Origin: Streptomyces griseorubiginosus
Lineage (GTDB): Bacteria; Actinomycetota; Actinomycetes; Streptomycetales; Streptomycetaceae
Reading direction: 5' to 3'
NCBI RefSeq assembly: GCF_001514195.1
Contig: NZ_KQ948737.1
Span: forward strand, 824,012-888,011
Length of the DNA: 64,000 nt
Shown here: positions 46,237-54,750 of the stretch, in pieces
Layout: each line of letters begins with the position of its first letter
Position numbering within the stretch: the first letter of the stretch is position 1
Position numbers and translations under genes: made by a program
The notes under the pieces: model-generated
The model's input: only the letters and a program-made list of their open reading frames with translations
What the model was told of the DNA's origin: nothing
Databases searched by the model: none

Positions 46237-47745
46237 ATGGCGGAGACGACGGCCACCGCCCCACAGCCGACGGGTTTCCGCAGTGCCGAGCTGGGCTGGC
46301 CCGAGCTGCGCCGCATTCCGCACCCCCCGCGCCGGCTCCCGCTGCTCGGCGACGTGCTGGGCGTCAACCGGGCCACACCGCTCCAGGACTCCCTGCGCTT
46401 CGCCCGCCAGTTGGGGCCGATCTACCGGCGCAAGGCCTTCAACCGGGAGTTCGTGTTCACCTGGGGCGCCGACCTGGTGGCGGACCTGGCGGACGAGTCA
46501 CGGTTCGCCAAGCACGTGGGGCTCGGGGTCGCCAATCTGCGGCCGATCGCCGGGGACGGGTTGTTCACGGCGTACAACCACGAGCCGAACTGGCAACTGG
46601 CCCACGACGTGCTCGCTCCGGGCTTCAGCCGGGAGGCGATGGCGGCCTACCACCCGATGATGCTGGACGTGGCCGCACGGCTGACGGACCGCTGGGACCG
46701 CGAGCAGGCGGCGGGCCGCTCCGTGGACGTGCCCGGGGACATGACCAAGCTGACCCTGGAGACCATCGCCCGAACCGGGTTCGGCCATGACTTCGGCTCC
46801 TTCGAGCGGGACCGGCCGCATCCCTTCGTGACGGCGATGGTCGGCACGCTGACGTACGCGCAGCGGCTCAACTCGGTCCCCTTCCCGGCACTGTTGCGAC
46901 GGGCCGCGCAGCGCAACGCGGCCGACATCGCCTACCTGAACCGCATGGTCGACGAACTGGTCCGCGCCCGGCGCGAAGCGAGCGGGGACGGTGACCTGCT
47001 GGACCGGATGCTGGAGACGGCCCACCCGGAGACGGGTGAGCGGCTGTCCCCGGAGAACGTCCGCCGGCAGGTCATCACCTTCCTGGTGGCCGGCCACGAG
47101 ACCACCTCGGGCGCGCTCTCCTTCGCCCTGCACTACCTCTCCCGCCACCCCGAGGTCGCGGCACGCGCGCGGGCCGAGGTGGACCGGGTCTGGGGCGACG
47201 CGGAACGGCCGGGCTACGACCAGGTGGCGAAGCTGCGGTACGTGCGCCGGGTGCTGGACGAGTCGCTGCGGCTGTGGCCGACCGCACCCGCCTTCGCCCG
47301 GGAGGCCCTGGGGGACACCGTGCTGGCCGGGCGGTATCCGATGCGGCGCGGTGCCTGGACGCTGGTGCTCACCCCGATGCTCCAGCGCGACCCCGAGGTG
47401 TGGGGTGCCGACGCCGAACGGTTCGACCCGGACCGCTTCGACCCGAAGGCCGTACGGTCGCGCCCGGCGCATGTCTTCAAGCCCTTCGGCACCGGGGCGC
47501 GGGCCTGCATCGGGCGGCAGTTCGCGCTGCACGAGGCCACGCTGGTGCTCGGTCTACTGCTGCGCCGCTACGCACTGCGGGCCGACCCCGACTACCGGCT
47601 CACCGTGACCGAGCGGCTGACGCTGATGCCGGACGGGCTGCGGCTGCACCTGGAGCGACGGACCGCGGCCGCCACGGCGGCGGACACCGACGAACCGGCA
47701 CCGGTGCCGGAGTCACGCTGTCCAGTGAGCGGGGCGGGTGACTGA
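46237..47745 (+). CDS. Stand-alone CYP102-like cytochrome P450 (no fused reductase)
   Basis: A 502-residue P450 behind AAAGGAG. It is clearly related to the heme domain of the fusion at 31089: shared DGLFTAYNHEPNW, TIARTGFGHDFGSFERD, TFLVAGHETTSGALSFALHYL (I-helix), ESLRLWPTAPAFAREA (ExxR), and PFGTGARACIGRQFALHEATLVLGLLLRRY (heme Cys). The reductase half is absent and the C-terminus (about 470-502) is a short unique tail. This matches my recollection of stand-alone CYP102B1 from S. coelicolor. Fatty acid oxidation with separate electron partners is likely. Confidence 0.93.
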   Translation: MAETTATAPQPTGFRSAELGWPELRRIPHPPRRLPLLGDVLGVNRATPLQDSLRFARQLGPIYRRKAFNREFVFTWGADLVADLADESRFAKHVGLGVANLRPIAGDGLFTAYNHEPNWQLAHDVLAPGFSREAMAAYHPMMLDVAARLTDRWDREQAAGRSVDVPGDMTKLTLETIARTGFGHDFGSFERDRPHPFVTAMVGTLTYAQRLNSVPFPALLRRAAQRNAADIAYLNRMVDELVRARREASGDGDLLDRMLETAHPETGERLSPENVRRQVITFLVAGHETTSGALSFALHYLSRHPEVAARARAEVDRVWGDAERPGYDQVAKLRYVRRVLDESLRLWPTAPAFAREALGDTVLAGRYPMRRGAWTLVLTPMLQRDPEVWGADAERFDPDRFDPKAVRSRPAHVFKPFGTGARACIGRQFALHEATLVLGLLLRRYALRADPDYRLTVTERLTLMPDGLRLHLERRTAAATAADTDEPAPVPESRCPVSGAGD

Positions 47746-48534
47746 GTCCGGGAGCCGGGTGCCGGAGCTGCCGCGGGCCGCGTTCAGCTGGGGCTGGGTG
47801 AGGAAGAAGGCGCCGGTCAGGTCCGCGTCCGTGAGGTCGGCGTCCCGCAGGTCGGCACCGATGAGGTCCGCGCCGCGCAGATCGGCTCCGGTGAGGTCGG
47901 CCGCGATGAGGTAGGCGCCGCGCAGTGTCGCCCCCCGTAGGTCGGCTCCCTTGAGGCGGGCGCCCATGAGGTCGGCGCCCCGGCGGTTCTTCTTCCTGCC
48001 CTTGGCACCGACCCCCGCTCGCACCAGCTCGCTGGTCCTGAGCAGCAGGGCGTTGACCTCCTCCCGGTGGGCGGGGACGTCCAGGGCCTCGAGCTCCTCG
48101 GCGGTCCCCCGGGTGAGGGCCTCGGTCCGCTCCCGCAGGCGGCGCAGGTCGGCGTGGACCGGACGGGCCGCGGGCAGGGTGAGCGCCTCCGTGAGGTACC
48201 AGAGCAGTTCGTGGAGCCGGCGCACCACGGGGAAGACGTCGAACATGCGGCGGGCGTCCTCGCGGGAGCCGGTACGCCAGTCCCGGCCGCCGAAAGTGAC
48301 CTGCGAGACCTTCTGGCCGGCGCCGAAGCAGTCGTAGACGGTGCATCCGGTGAAGCCCTCGTCCCGCAGCCTGGCGTGGATGCCGCAGCGGTGGTCCTCC
48401 CGGAGGTTGGGACAGGGGGTGCCGGCCGGCTTGTCGCGCGCGAAGTCCGCGGAGGCGGTGAAGGGCAGGGCGACACAGCACAGTCCGAAGCAGCTTCCGC
48501 AGTCGCCGCGCAGCTCGATCATTTGTTCTTGCAT
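47713..48534 (-). CDS. Cys-rich zinc/iron-binding N-terminus fused to pentapeptide repeats
   Basis: A 273-residue protein. The N-terminal 70 residues are rich in cysteines (GDCGSCFGLCCVALPF, CPNLREDHRCGIHARL, GCTVYDCFGAGQ), the YkgJ/zinc- or iron-cluster-like pattern. A helical middle follows. From about residue 185 come pentapeptide repeats of the A(D/N)LxG type (GADLMGARLKGADLRGATLRGAYLIAADLTGADLRGADLIGADL) that form a right-handed beta-helix. Pentapeptide-repeat proteins can mimic DNA and bind gyrase, but this fusion is of unknown function. It overlaps the P450 3' end by 33 bases in convergent orientation. Confidence 0.82.
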   Translation of the reverse strand: MQEQMIELRGDCGSCFGLCCVALPFTASADFARDKPAGTPCPNLREDHRCGIHARLRDEGFTGCTVYDCFGAGQKVSQVTFGGRDWRTGSREDARRMFDVFPVVRRLHELLWYLTEALTLPAARPVHADLRRLRERTEALTRGTAEELEALDVPAHREEVNALLLRTSELVRAGVGAKGRKKNRRGADLMGARLKGADLRGATLRGAYLIAADLTGADLRGADLIGADLRDADLTDADLTGAFFLTQPQLNAARGSSGTRLPDSVTRPAHWTA

Positions 48535-48566
48535 CGCGGCCCAGCCTAGCGGGCGCCGGACAGGCC

Positions 48567-49172
48567 TCAGTAACGCTGCGCCTTCGCCAGCTTGGGGGTG
48601 AGCACCGGCTCTGCGGGCTTGCGGCTGACGGCGAGGGGCTGGGCCTTCTCCCCCGGCTTGAGGTCCTCGGCGCCGACGTACCGGGTCTCCACCGTCTTGC
48701 CCGAGGAGTCGAGGAAGTCGACCTGGACGGCGTAAGAGGCCGTCCTGTCGGTCTTGTTGGTGATGGTGACGACGACGGCGAGCAGGCCGCCGGTCGTGGA
48801 GCGGGGCTTGCCGGTCATGGTGACCTCGGACATCGCGTTGCCCTGTCCGTCGACCTTGGCGAGCTCGGTCCGGGCAGCCTCGTTGGCACGTTCCGTCTCC
48901 GCGGAGACGGAGGCCTCGAAGGAGGAGGCGGCCGCCGAGGCGGAGGCGGCCCGCTCGGAGGCCTTCGCCCGCACCGAGGCCTCCACGGACGCGAGCGCGG
49001 AGGCCGCGTTGCCGGAGAAGGACGCCGTGTCCGGGGCGGTGGGCGTCGCCGAGGAGCTCGACGAGTCCCCGGAGTCGTCGCCGCACGCCGCCAGGGCGAG
49101 CGTGCTCACGGCGGCAAGGGCCACGGCGAGGGCGGCGATCCGGGACCGTCCGTGGGGTGACGGTGTGCTCAT
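48567..49172 (-). CDS. Lipoprotein with FxLYD-like domain
   Basis: A 201-residue protein starting at ATG 49170-49172. Signal peptide with the lipobox LALAAC (Cys30). A Ser/Ala/Glu-rich segment follows (about 40-105), coiled-coil-like (ASVEASVRAKASERAASASA). It ends with a beta domain of about 115-200 (LAVVVTITNKTDRTASYAVQVDFLDSSGKTVET and YVGAEDLKPGEKAQPLAVS), the FxLYD pattern of streptomycete surface lipoproteins. Function is unknown. It lies 32 bases downstream of the pentapeptide-repeat gene's start on the same strand, so is probably independent. Confidence 0.78.
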   Translation of the reverse strand: MSTPSPHGRSRIAALAVALAAVSTLALAACGDDSGDSSSSSATPTAPDTASFSGNAASALASVEASVRAKASERAASASAAASSFEASVSAETERANEAARTELAKVDGQGNAMSEVTMTGKPRSTTGGLLAVVVTITNKTDRTASYAVQVDFLDSSGKTVETRYVGAEDLKPGEKAQPLAVSRKPAEPVLTPKLAKAQRY

Positions 49173-49269
49173 CGGGTGACGTCCTCTCGACTCCGGCGTC
49201 GACTCCTGACCGAAAAGAACCTTATGCCGGAATCGAGGAGGAGGCATGTCGCCCGGGGTCCGTGGCCCC

Positions 49270-50571
49270 TCAGACCTCGTCGCGGGTGAGCGCGAGCAGC
49301 CGGTCCAGGACCCTGGGGCCGCCCGCGCGGACACCGTCGTGCTCGAACTCGTCGGTCACCCAGGTGCGCAGTCCGCGGATCGCGCGGGCGGTTTGCAGGG
49401 AGTGGGCCGTGTCGACGTACATGTCGTCGTGGTAGACGGCCGCCGCGACCGGGACCTCGTTGCGCGCGAGTCGGGCCGGGTCGTACAGGGGCCGCCAGTC
49501 GGTGCGGGCGGCGAGGAGTTCGGCGGTCTCGCGCAGCGGGCGCAGGGCCGGGTCGCAGTCGAACATCCAGGGGTGAATGGACTCGCCGGTGAACAGCGGC
49601 GGCTCGTCCCCGGCGAGCGACTTGGCCGCGTCGAACTGCGGGAACTCGGCGCGGACCCGCTCGGCGGACCAGGCGGTGGGGCGCTCGTCCTGGCCGTAGA
49701 TCGCCTCGTGGATGAGGGCGTAGAGCGGGTGGGACGCGTACGACAGGAGGCCCTGGACCTCCTCCTGGAAGGCGTCGGAGAGCTCGTGGCCGGCAGGGGT
49801 GCGCACGAACGCGTGCTCCAGCACGAAGTGCAGGCGGTGGCTGCCCTCGCCGCCGCCCAGGAGGATGCCGAGGGACTGGAAGGCCTCGACGGTCAGCCGG
49901 TAGCCGTTCGGCAGGGTGACGTCATGGGTGAGCAGGTGGTCGGCGATCCGGCGGGCCCGTTCGACGTCCTGCGGGTAGCGGGCGTAGTGCGCGGCGACCT
50001 TGCGCTCGATGCGCGGGTAGGCGGCCCGGTAGATGTCGTCCGCGTGCGCGTCGAGGGAGGGCAGACCGCCGGTGACGAGGGCCGCGGCCAGCCCCTCGGG
50101 GGCGATGGACAGGTAGGTCGTCGTGCAGAAGCCGCCGAAGCTCTGGCCGAGGACGGTCCAGGGGGCGCCGCCGGTGACCTGGGCGCGGATCGCCTCGCAG
50201 TCCCGCACGATGGAGTCGCCGCGGAAGTGGGCCAGGTAATCGGCCTGGGCCGCGGGGCCACCGCGCAGCGGGAGCGTCTGGCGGTTGGCGGGGCTGGAGT
50301 GGCCGGTGCCGCGCTGGTCGAGCAGGAGGACCCGGAACTCCTTCAGGGCCCGGCCGAACCAGGCGCCCTTGCCGATGAAGCGGTTCGCCCCGAAGCCGGG
50401 GCCGCCCTGAAGGTAGACCAGCCACGGCAGGTTCTGGCCCGCCTTGTCGCTCGCCACGGCCTCACGGGCGTAGAGCTCGATCGTCTCCCCGGCCGGGTCG
50501 TCGTGGTCGAGGGGGACGGTGAAGCGCCGGTCGGTGAGGACGAGGCCGGGCTGACGGTAGGTCGCGGACAA
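49270..50571 (-). CDS. Alpha/beta-hydrolase, proline iminopeptidase-like
   Basis: A 433-residue protein with TTG start at 50569-50571 and GGAG upstream. The oxyanion region is LVYLQGGPGFGANRF, then LLLDQRGTGHSSPANR. The nucleophile elbow is GQSFGGFCTTTYLS. Later WMFDCDPALRPLRE and DDMYVDTAHS supply the acid and histidine. The HGGPG-like QGGPG and DQRGxGxS are the hallmarks of prolyl aminopeptidases. Cytosolic N-terminal proline removal is the family role; other dipeptides or esters are possible. Confidence 0.88.
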   Translation of the reverse strand: MSATYRQPGLVLTDRRFTVPLDHDDPAGETIELYAREAVASDKAGQNLPWLVYLQGGPGFGANRFIGKGAWFGRALKEFRVLLLDQRGTGHSSPANRQTLPLRGGPAAQADYLAHFRGDSIVRDCEAIRAQVTGGAPWTVLGQSFGGFCTTTYLSIAPEGLAAALVTGGLPSLDAHADDIYRAAYPRIERKVAAHYARYPQDVERARRIADHLLTHDVTLPNGYRLTVEAFQSLGILLGGGEGSHRLHFVLEHAFVRTPAGHELSDAFQEEVQGLLSYASHPLYALIHEAIYGQDERPTAWSAERVRAEFPQFDAAKSLAGDEPPLFTGESIHPWMFDCDPALRPLRETAELLAARTDWRPLYDPARLARNEVPVAAAVYHDDMYVDTAHSLQTARAIRGLRTWVTDEFEHDGVRAGGPRVLDRLLALTRDEV

Positions 50572-50674
50572 CAGGGCTCCCGGGACGGACGGATTCTTCA
50601 GGGCGCGTCCCAGTTCAGCACATGTTCGTCCGCCGCCGGACCCCTTCGATCATGAAATCTTACTGACTTGCGGG

Positions 50675-51700
50675 TCAGCGGGCGGCGAGGCTGGAGCGGC
50701 GCACGACCAGTTCGGGCTGGAGCACCACCCGGCGGTGCTCGTGCCGCTTGCCGGTGGTCTCCACCTCGGTCTCCTCCAGGAGCAGCTCGGCGGCGAGCGC
50801 GCCCATGGTGACGGCGGGCTGGCGCACCGAGGTGAGCGGGACGGCCGCGGCGGCCGCGAACTCGATGTCGTCGTAACCGACGATGGCGAGGTCGTCCGGG
50901 ACCGTCACCCCCGCCGCGTACATGGCCTGGAGGACACCGAGGGCGAGCAGGTCGTTGGCGCAGAACACGGCGGTCGGGCGGTCCGCGAGGCCGAGGAGGC
51001 GGGCGCCGGCGTCCCGTCCCGCGGCCACGTCGAGCCGCTCGGTGGGCAGTTCACGCAGGTGCTCGGGACCGAGGCCCGCCTCGGCGAGGGCGTTCAGGGC
51101 ACCGGTGCGGCGGTCGCGGACCTGGTTGAGGCCGGGCGGACCGCTGACGTAGGCGATGGAGCGGTGGCCCGCGTCCACCAGGTGGCGTACGGCGAGCGCG
51201 CCGCCGGCCACGTCGTCGACGGAGACCGAGCACTCGGTGGTGCCCTCGGCGACCCGGTCGACCAGCACGAAGGGGATGCCGTGCCGGCGGAACGAGGCGA
51301 TGTTGCGGCCGGAGGCGTCGGTCGGGGTGAGCAGCACGCCCCGCACCCGCTGTTCGGCGAAGAGGGCGAGGTACTCGGACTCCTCGCTCGCGCTCTGGGC
51401 GCTGTTGCAGACCATCACGCCGAGACCGTCCTCGCGCGCGGCCCGCTCGGCGCCGCGCGCCACGTCGACGAAGAACGGGTTGCCCATGTCGAGGACGAGC
51501 AGGCCCATGATCCGGCTGCGCCCCGCGCGCAGCTGCCGCGCGGACTCGCTGCGGACGTAGCCGAGCCGGTCTATCGCGGACAGCACGCGCGCCCGGGTCT
51601 CGGTGGCGACGGAGTCCGGGCGGTTGATGACGTTCGAGACCGTGCCGACGGAGACTCCGGCGGCGCGGGCGACGTCCTTGATACCCACCGACTGGGCCAT
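50675..51700 (-). CDS. LacI family regulator of the rhamnose regulon
   Basis: A 341-residue LacI protein with GGAGG upstream. HTH: GIKDVARAAGVSVGTVSNVINRPDSVATETRARVLSAIDRLGYVRSESARQLRAGRS (about 6-62). The sugar-binding domain follows, with GLLVLDMGNPFFVDVARGAERAA, GVLLTPTDASG and FCANDLLALGVLQAMYAAG, and VGYDDIEFAAAAAVPLTSVRQP. It sits at the end of the rhamnose transport gene set. The palindromes at 58318-58495 match LacI design, so I infer that it represses them and is released by rhamnose or a rhamnose derivative. The gene name rhaR is used for such regulators, but I do not assert it here. Confidence 0.85.
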   Translation of the reverse strand: MAQSVGIKDVARAAGVSVGTVSNVINRPDSVATETRARVLSAIDRLGYVRSESARQLRAGRSRIMGLLVLDMGNPFFVDVARGAERAAREDGLGVMVCNSAQSASEESEYLALFAEQRVRGVLLTPTDASGRNIASFRRHGIPFVLVDRVAEGTTECSVSVDDVAGGALAVRHLVDAGHRSIAYVSGPPGLNQVRDRRTGALNALAEAGLGPEHLRELPTERLDVAAGRDAGARLLGLADRPTAVFCANDLLALGVLQAMYAAGVTVPDDLAIVGYDDIEFAAAAAVPLTSVRQPAVTMGALAAELLLEETEVETTGKRHEHRRVVLQPELVVRRSSLAAR

Positions 51701-51781
51701 GGGGCAGGAACCTCCAGGTGGACGGGGGGCGGCCGGACGGTCTTCACATTATCGCCGGGCCGCTCCCCCACCGATGTCCGG

Positions 51782-53206
51782 TCAGGCGGGCAGTGCGAAG
51801 TCCACGACGTGGAGCGCCGAGGGGGTCGTACCGCTCGACTTCTCCTGGTACAGGAACGACAGCACGTTGTCCTGGGCGACCCGCGTCTCGTCGATCACGA
51901 CCTCGCCGAAGGCGTTGAGGCCGCTGCCGTCGAAGAGGATCTTCCAGTCGGTGTACCCGGAGGCCTTGGAGGCTGCGGCGATCCGGCCGAAGGGGAAGAC
52001 CGCGTAGGCGTTGTCGTACCTGTCCAGGAGCAGCTTGGTGCGCTGGCTGGAGCCGAGCACGACCGGGATCTCGGTCTTCTGCCAGACGCCCGAGGAGTTC
52101 TTGCGGACGTGGAAGGCGCGGCCGTTGGCGGTGCGGTCGGCGACGTAGTTCGTGGTGCACTGGCCGAAGCGGCCGGGGACATAGCTGATGATGGCGTGCG
52201 GGAGACCCGCGGAGTCCGTGAACTGGCTCTCCTGGTTCATCAGGGAGTGGTCCGGGTTCAGCGCGTCGATCACCAGCCCGGCGTCGGTGACGGCGACCTT
52301 GTCGGAGGCTCCGGTGGTGCCGACGACCGTGCCGGCGTTGTTGCGCCAGGTGCGGCCGCGGTCGTCGGAGTAGACGTAGCCGGTGTCGTGGTTGGTGATG
52401 CCGCCGGACGAGCACATCACGGCGGCGTTCTGCTCCCGCCAGGTGAAGAAGGAGTGCAGCCGGCCGTTGCGGTCGTAGTCGATGCCGTGCAGGTACATGT
52501 TGCGGGCCGTGGAGGAGCCGTGCTCGCTGGTGTAGGTGCCGGTGGCGCTGGACCACTCCCCGAGGTCGGTCCAGGCCGAACCGTCGTACTCCGCCAGGGC
52601 GTTGCGGCCGTTGCCGGAGATCCCGGCCCGGTAGCTCAACTGGAGCTTGCCGTCCGGGGTGTCGATGAACTGCGGGTAGGTGAACTGCGAGGTGAGGGCG
52701 AGGCCGTCCAGGGTGTTCTGGGGCGCGCCGAAGCGGGCGGCGGTCCAGCTCAGCCCGGCCGGGTTGTCCATGAGCCCGGCGACCGACTTCACGTAGGTGA
52801 AGCCGTCGCTGTGCGAGTCCATGTTGAGGTGGAGGCGGCCGTCCACCTTGGAGACGCCCATGGAGATGACGTTGTGGGAGTCGCTCGCCTTGAGGGTGTG
52901 CCCCACCTGGACGGTGGACCAGGTGCTGCCGCCGAGGACGCGGCGGCCGACGACGGCGTTCTTGTCGGCGGTGTACCAGACGGCGTACTGGTAGCCCTTG
53001 TAGGTCAACAGGCCGTTCTTCTGGAACGAGTTGTTGTTGACCAGGCCGTCGTACGAGACGAAGAAGACCGCCTGGCTGTCGAGCGTGGTGGTGCCGGTCC
53101 GGGTGACGGAGGGGCCGGGGTCCGCGGCGCGGGCGGTTCCCGAGGCGAGGACAGGGGTCATGACGGCTCCGGTCAGCGCGGCGCCCAGCAGCGTACGTCT
53201 GTTCAT
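51782..53206 (-). CDS. Secreted BNR-4 beta-propeller protein, probable rhamnose-releasing polysaccharide lyase or hydrolase
   Basis: A 474-residue protein with AGGAG upstream and a twin-arginine-like signal (MNRRTLLGAALTGAVMTPVL, ARA cut at about 27). The rest is a BNR-4 seven-bladed propeller: GLLTYKGYQYAVWYTADKNAVVGRR, DSHNVISMGVSKVDGRLHLNMDSHSDGFTYVKS, FTYPQFIDTPDGKLQLSYRAG, then LHGIDYDRNGRLHSFFTWRE. The propeller carries conserved His residues. Known relatives of this fold in GH145/PL42 release rhamnose from Rha-GlcA ends of arabinogalactan or gum arabic. Placement inside the rhamnose cluster supports such a role; the family assignment is inference. Confidence 0.75.
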   Translation of the reverse strand: MNRRTLLGAALTGAVMTPVLASGTARAADPGPSVTRTGTTTLDSQAVFFVSYDGLVNNNSFQKNGLLTYKGYQYAVWYTADKNAVVGRRVLGGSTWSTVQVGHTLKASDSHNVISMGVSKVDGRLHLNMDSHSDGFTYVKSVAGLMDNPAGLSWTAARFGAPQNTLDGLALTSQFTYPQFIDTPDGKLQLSYRAGISGNGRNALAEYDGSAWTDLGEWSSATGTYTSEHGSSTARNMYLHGIDYDRNGRLHSFFTWREQNAAVMCSSGGITNHDTGYVYSDDRGRTWRNNAGTVVGTTGASDKVAVTDAGLVIDALNPDHSLMNQESQFTDSAGLPHAIISYVPGRFGQCTTNYVADRTANGRAFHVRKNSSGVWQKTEIPVVLGSSQRTKLLLDRYDNAYAVFPFGRIAAASKASGYTDWKILFDGSGLNAFGEVVIDETRVAQDNVLSFLYQEKSSGTTPSALHVVDFALPA

Positions 53207-53230
53207 CGGTGCGGCTCCTGAGGGGGGATG

Positions 53231-53551
53231 TCAGGCGAGGTGGAACACTTCGGTGAGCGGTTTCATGGCCTCGTCGGGACGGGCGCCGTCGAGGGACTCG
53301 AAGAACTCGCCCATCTCGGCCTGCCAGCGGGCGTTGACCTCGGTGGCTTCCATACCTGCCTTGGCGGCCTCGAAGTCCTCGGTCTCCAGGTAGCCGACGA
53401 GCAGGCCGTCGTCACGCAGGAAGAGCGAGTAGTTGTGCCAGCCGGTGGCCGAGAGTGCCTGGAGCATCTCCGGCCACACGGCGGCGTGGCGTTCGCGGTA
53501 CTCGGCGATCCGGTCCTCACGGACCTTGAGCAGGAAACAGACGCGCTGCAT
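53231..53551 (-). CDS. rhaM: L-rhamnose mutarotase
   Basis: A 106-residue protein behind GAAGGAG. It matches E. coli YiiL/RhaM in length and motifs: YRERHAAVWPEML with Tyr18 and His22 (catalytic), TGWHNYSLFLRDDGLLVGYLE with Tyr41, and the terminal ARPDEAMKPLTEVFHL. The enzyme interconverts alpha and beta anomers of L-rhamnose in the cytoplasm, feeding the isomerase. It is the fifth gene of the leftward import set, 25 bases downstream of the binding-protein gene, which fits co-regulation. Confidence 0.93.
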   Translation of the reverse strand: MQRVCFLLKVREDRIAEYRERHAAVWPEMLQALSATGWHNYSLFLRDDGLLVGYLETEDFEAAKAGMEATEVNARWQAEMGEFFESLDGARPDEAMKPLTEVFHLA

Positions 53552-53576
53552 GAAGTACCGCTCCTTCAGGGGCAGA

Positions 53577-54656
53577 TCAGAAGTTGAACTGGTCGATGTT
53601 CTTGGCGTCGAACACGGTCGGCTTGCCGAGGTTGATCACGCCGTCCTTGCCGATGGTGTACGTCGTGCCGCCGGCCTTGAAGCTCTCGCCCTCCTTGCCG
53701 GTGATCTGGCCGGAGACCAGCGCGACCGCGGTCTGGGCGGCCAGCGCGCCGAGCTTCGCCGGGTCCCACAGCTCGAACGCCTCGACGGTGCCGTTCTTGA
53801 CGTACTTGCGCATGTCGTTGGGGGTGCCGAGGCCGGTCAGCTTGACCTTGCCCTTGTACTTGGAGCCGGAGAGGTACTGGGCGGCGGCCTTGATGCCGAC
53901 CGTGGTCGGGGAGATGATCCCCTTCAGGTTCGGGTACTCCTGGAGCAGGCCCTGGGTCTGCTGGAAGGACTGCTGGGCGTCGTCGTTGCCGTACGCGACC
54001 TTGACCAGCTTGATGTTCTTGTACTTGTCCTGCTGCAGCTCGTCCTTCATGAAGTCGATCCAGGTGTTCTGGTTCGTCGCGGTCTGCGCGGCGGACAGGA
54101 TCGCGATCTCGCCCTTGTAGCCGATCTGCTCGGCGAGCAGCTGCACCTCGGTGCGGCCGAGGTCCTCGGCGGAGGCCTGCGAGACGAAGGCGTTGCGGCA
54201 GTCCGGCTTGGTGTCGGAGTCGTAGGTGACGACCTTGATCTTGTTGGACATCGCCTGCTTGAGGGCGGTGCACAGGGCGCCCGGGTCCTGGGCGGAGACG
54301 GCCATCGCGTTCACCTGCTGCTGGGTGAGCGTGTTGACGTAGGAGACCTGTCCGGCGGTGTCGGTGGCACTGGAGGGACCGACCTCCTTGTACTTCGAGC
54401 CCAGCTCGGTCAGGGCCGCCTCGCCGCCCTTGTCGGCGGAGGTGAAGTACGGGTTGTTGACCTGCTTGGGCAGGAAGCCGACGGTCAGGCCCTTCTTGGT
54501 GGCCGCGTTCGGGTCGGCCTTGGCCGTGGAGGCGGCCGAGGCACCCTCGTCCTGCACGTCCTTCTTGGTGGTGCCGCCGCAGGCGGTGAGGGCGAGGGCG
54601 AGGGAGGTACCGGCGGCGAGCGCGGCACAGGCACGGCGGAGGGATGACTTGCGCAT
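53577..54656 (-). CDS. rhaS: Rhamnose ABC transporter substrate-binding lipoprotein
   Basis: A 359-residue protein behind AAAGGA. Lipoprotein signal MRKSSLRRACAALAAGTSLALALTAC (Cys26). It is a type I periplasmic binding protein of the ribose/rhamnose class: LTVGFLPKQVNNPYFTSADKGGEAALTELGSKY, VSAQDPGALCTALKQAMSNKIKVVTYDSDTKPDC, LQEYPNLKGIISPTTVGIKAAAQYL and LTGLGTPNDMRKYVKNG. Its mature domain would present L-rhamnose to the two permeases. Specificity for rhamnose rests on the gene neighbourhood (mutarotase, isomerase, kinase, aldolase). A hairpin repeat lies just upstream. Confidence 0.88.
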   Translation of the reverse strand: MRKSSLRRACAALAAGTSLALALTACGGTTKKDVQDEGASAASTAKADPNAATKKGLTVGFLPKQVNNPYFTSADKGGEAALTELGSKYKEVGPSSATDTAGQVSYVNTLTQQQVNAMAVSAQDPGALCTALKQAMSNKIKVVTYDSDTKPDCRNAFVSQASAEDLGRTEVQLLAEQIGYKGEIAILSAAQTATNQNTWIDFMKDELQQDKYKNIKLVKVAYGNDDAQQSFQQTQGLLQEYPNLKGIISPTTVGIKAAAQYLSGSKYKGKVKLTGLGTPNDMRKYVKNGTVEAFELWDPAKLGALAAQTAVALVSGQITGKEGESFKAGGTTYTIGKDGVINLGKPTVFDAKNIDQFNF

Positions 54657-54695
54657 GACGGTTTCCTTTGAACGAGGGTGAGCGGAGACGCCCCG

Positions 54696-54725
54696 AGGGG
54701 CGCGAGGAACTGCGCGACCAGCCAC
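54696..54725 (-). repeat. Dispersed intergenic repeat, copy 1
   Basis: On the - strand this reads GTGGCTGGTCGCGCAGTT followed by CCTCGCGCCCCT. It matches a second copy at 59749-59778 on the + strand with 28 of 30 bases identical. The adjacent CGCCCC-ga-GGGGCG stem makes a hairpin between the second permease and the binding-protein gene. It may stabilise the binding-protein message. Confidence 0.75.
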
Positions 54726-54750
54726 GACGGACCGGCAGCTGAAGTACGGC

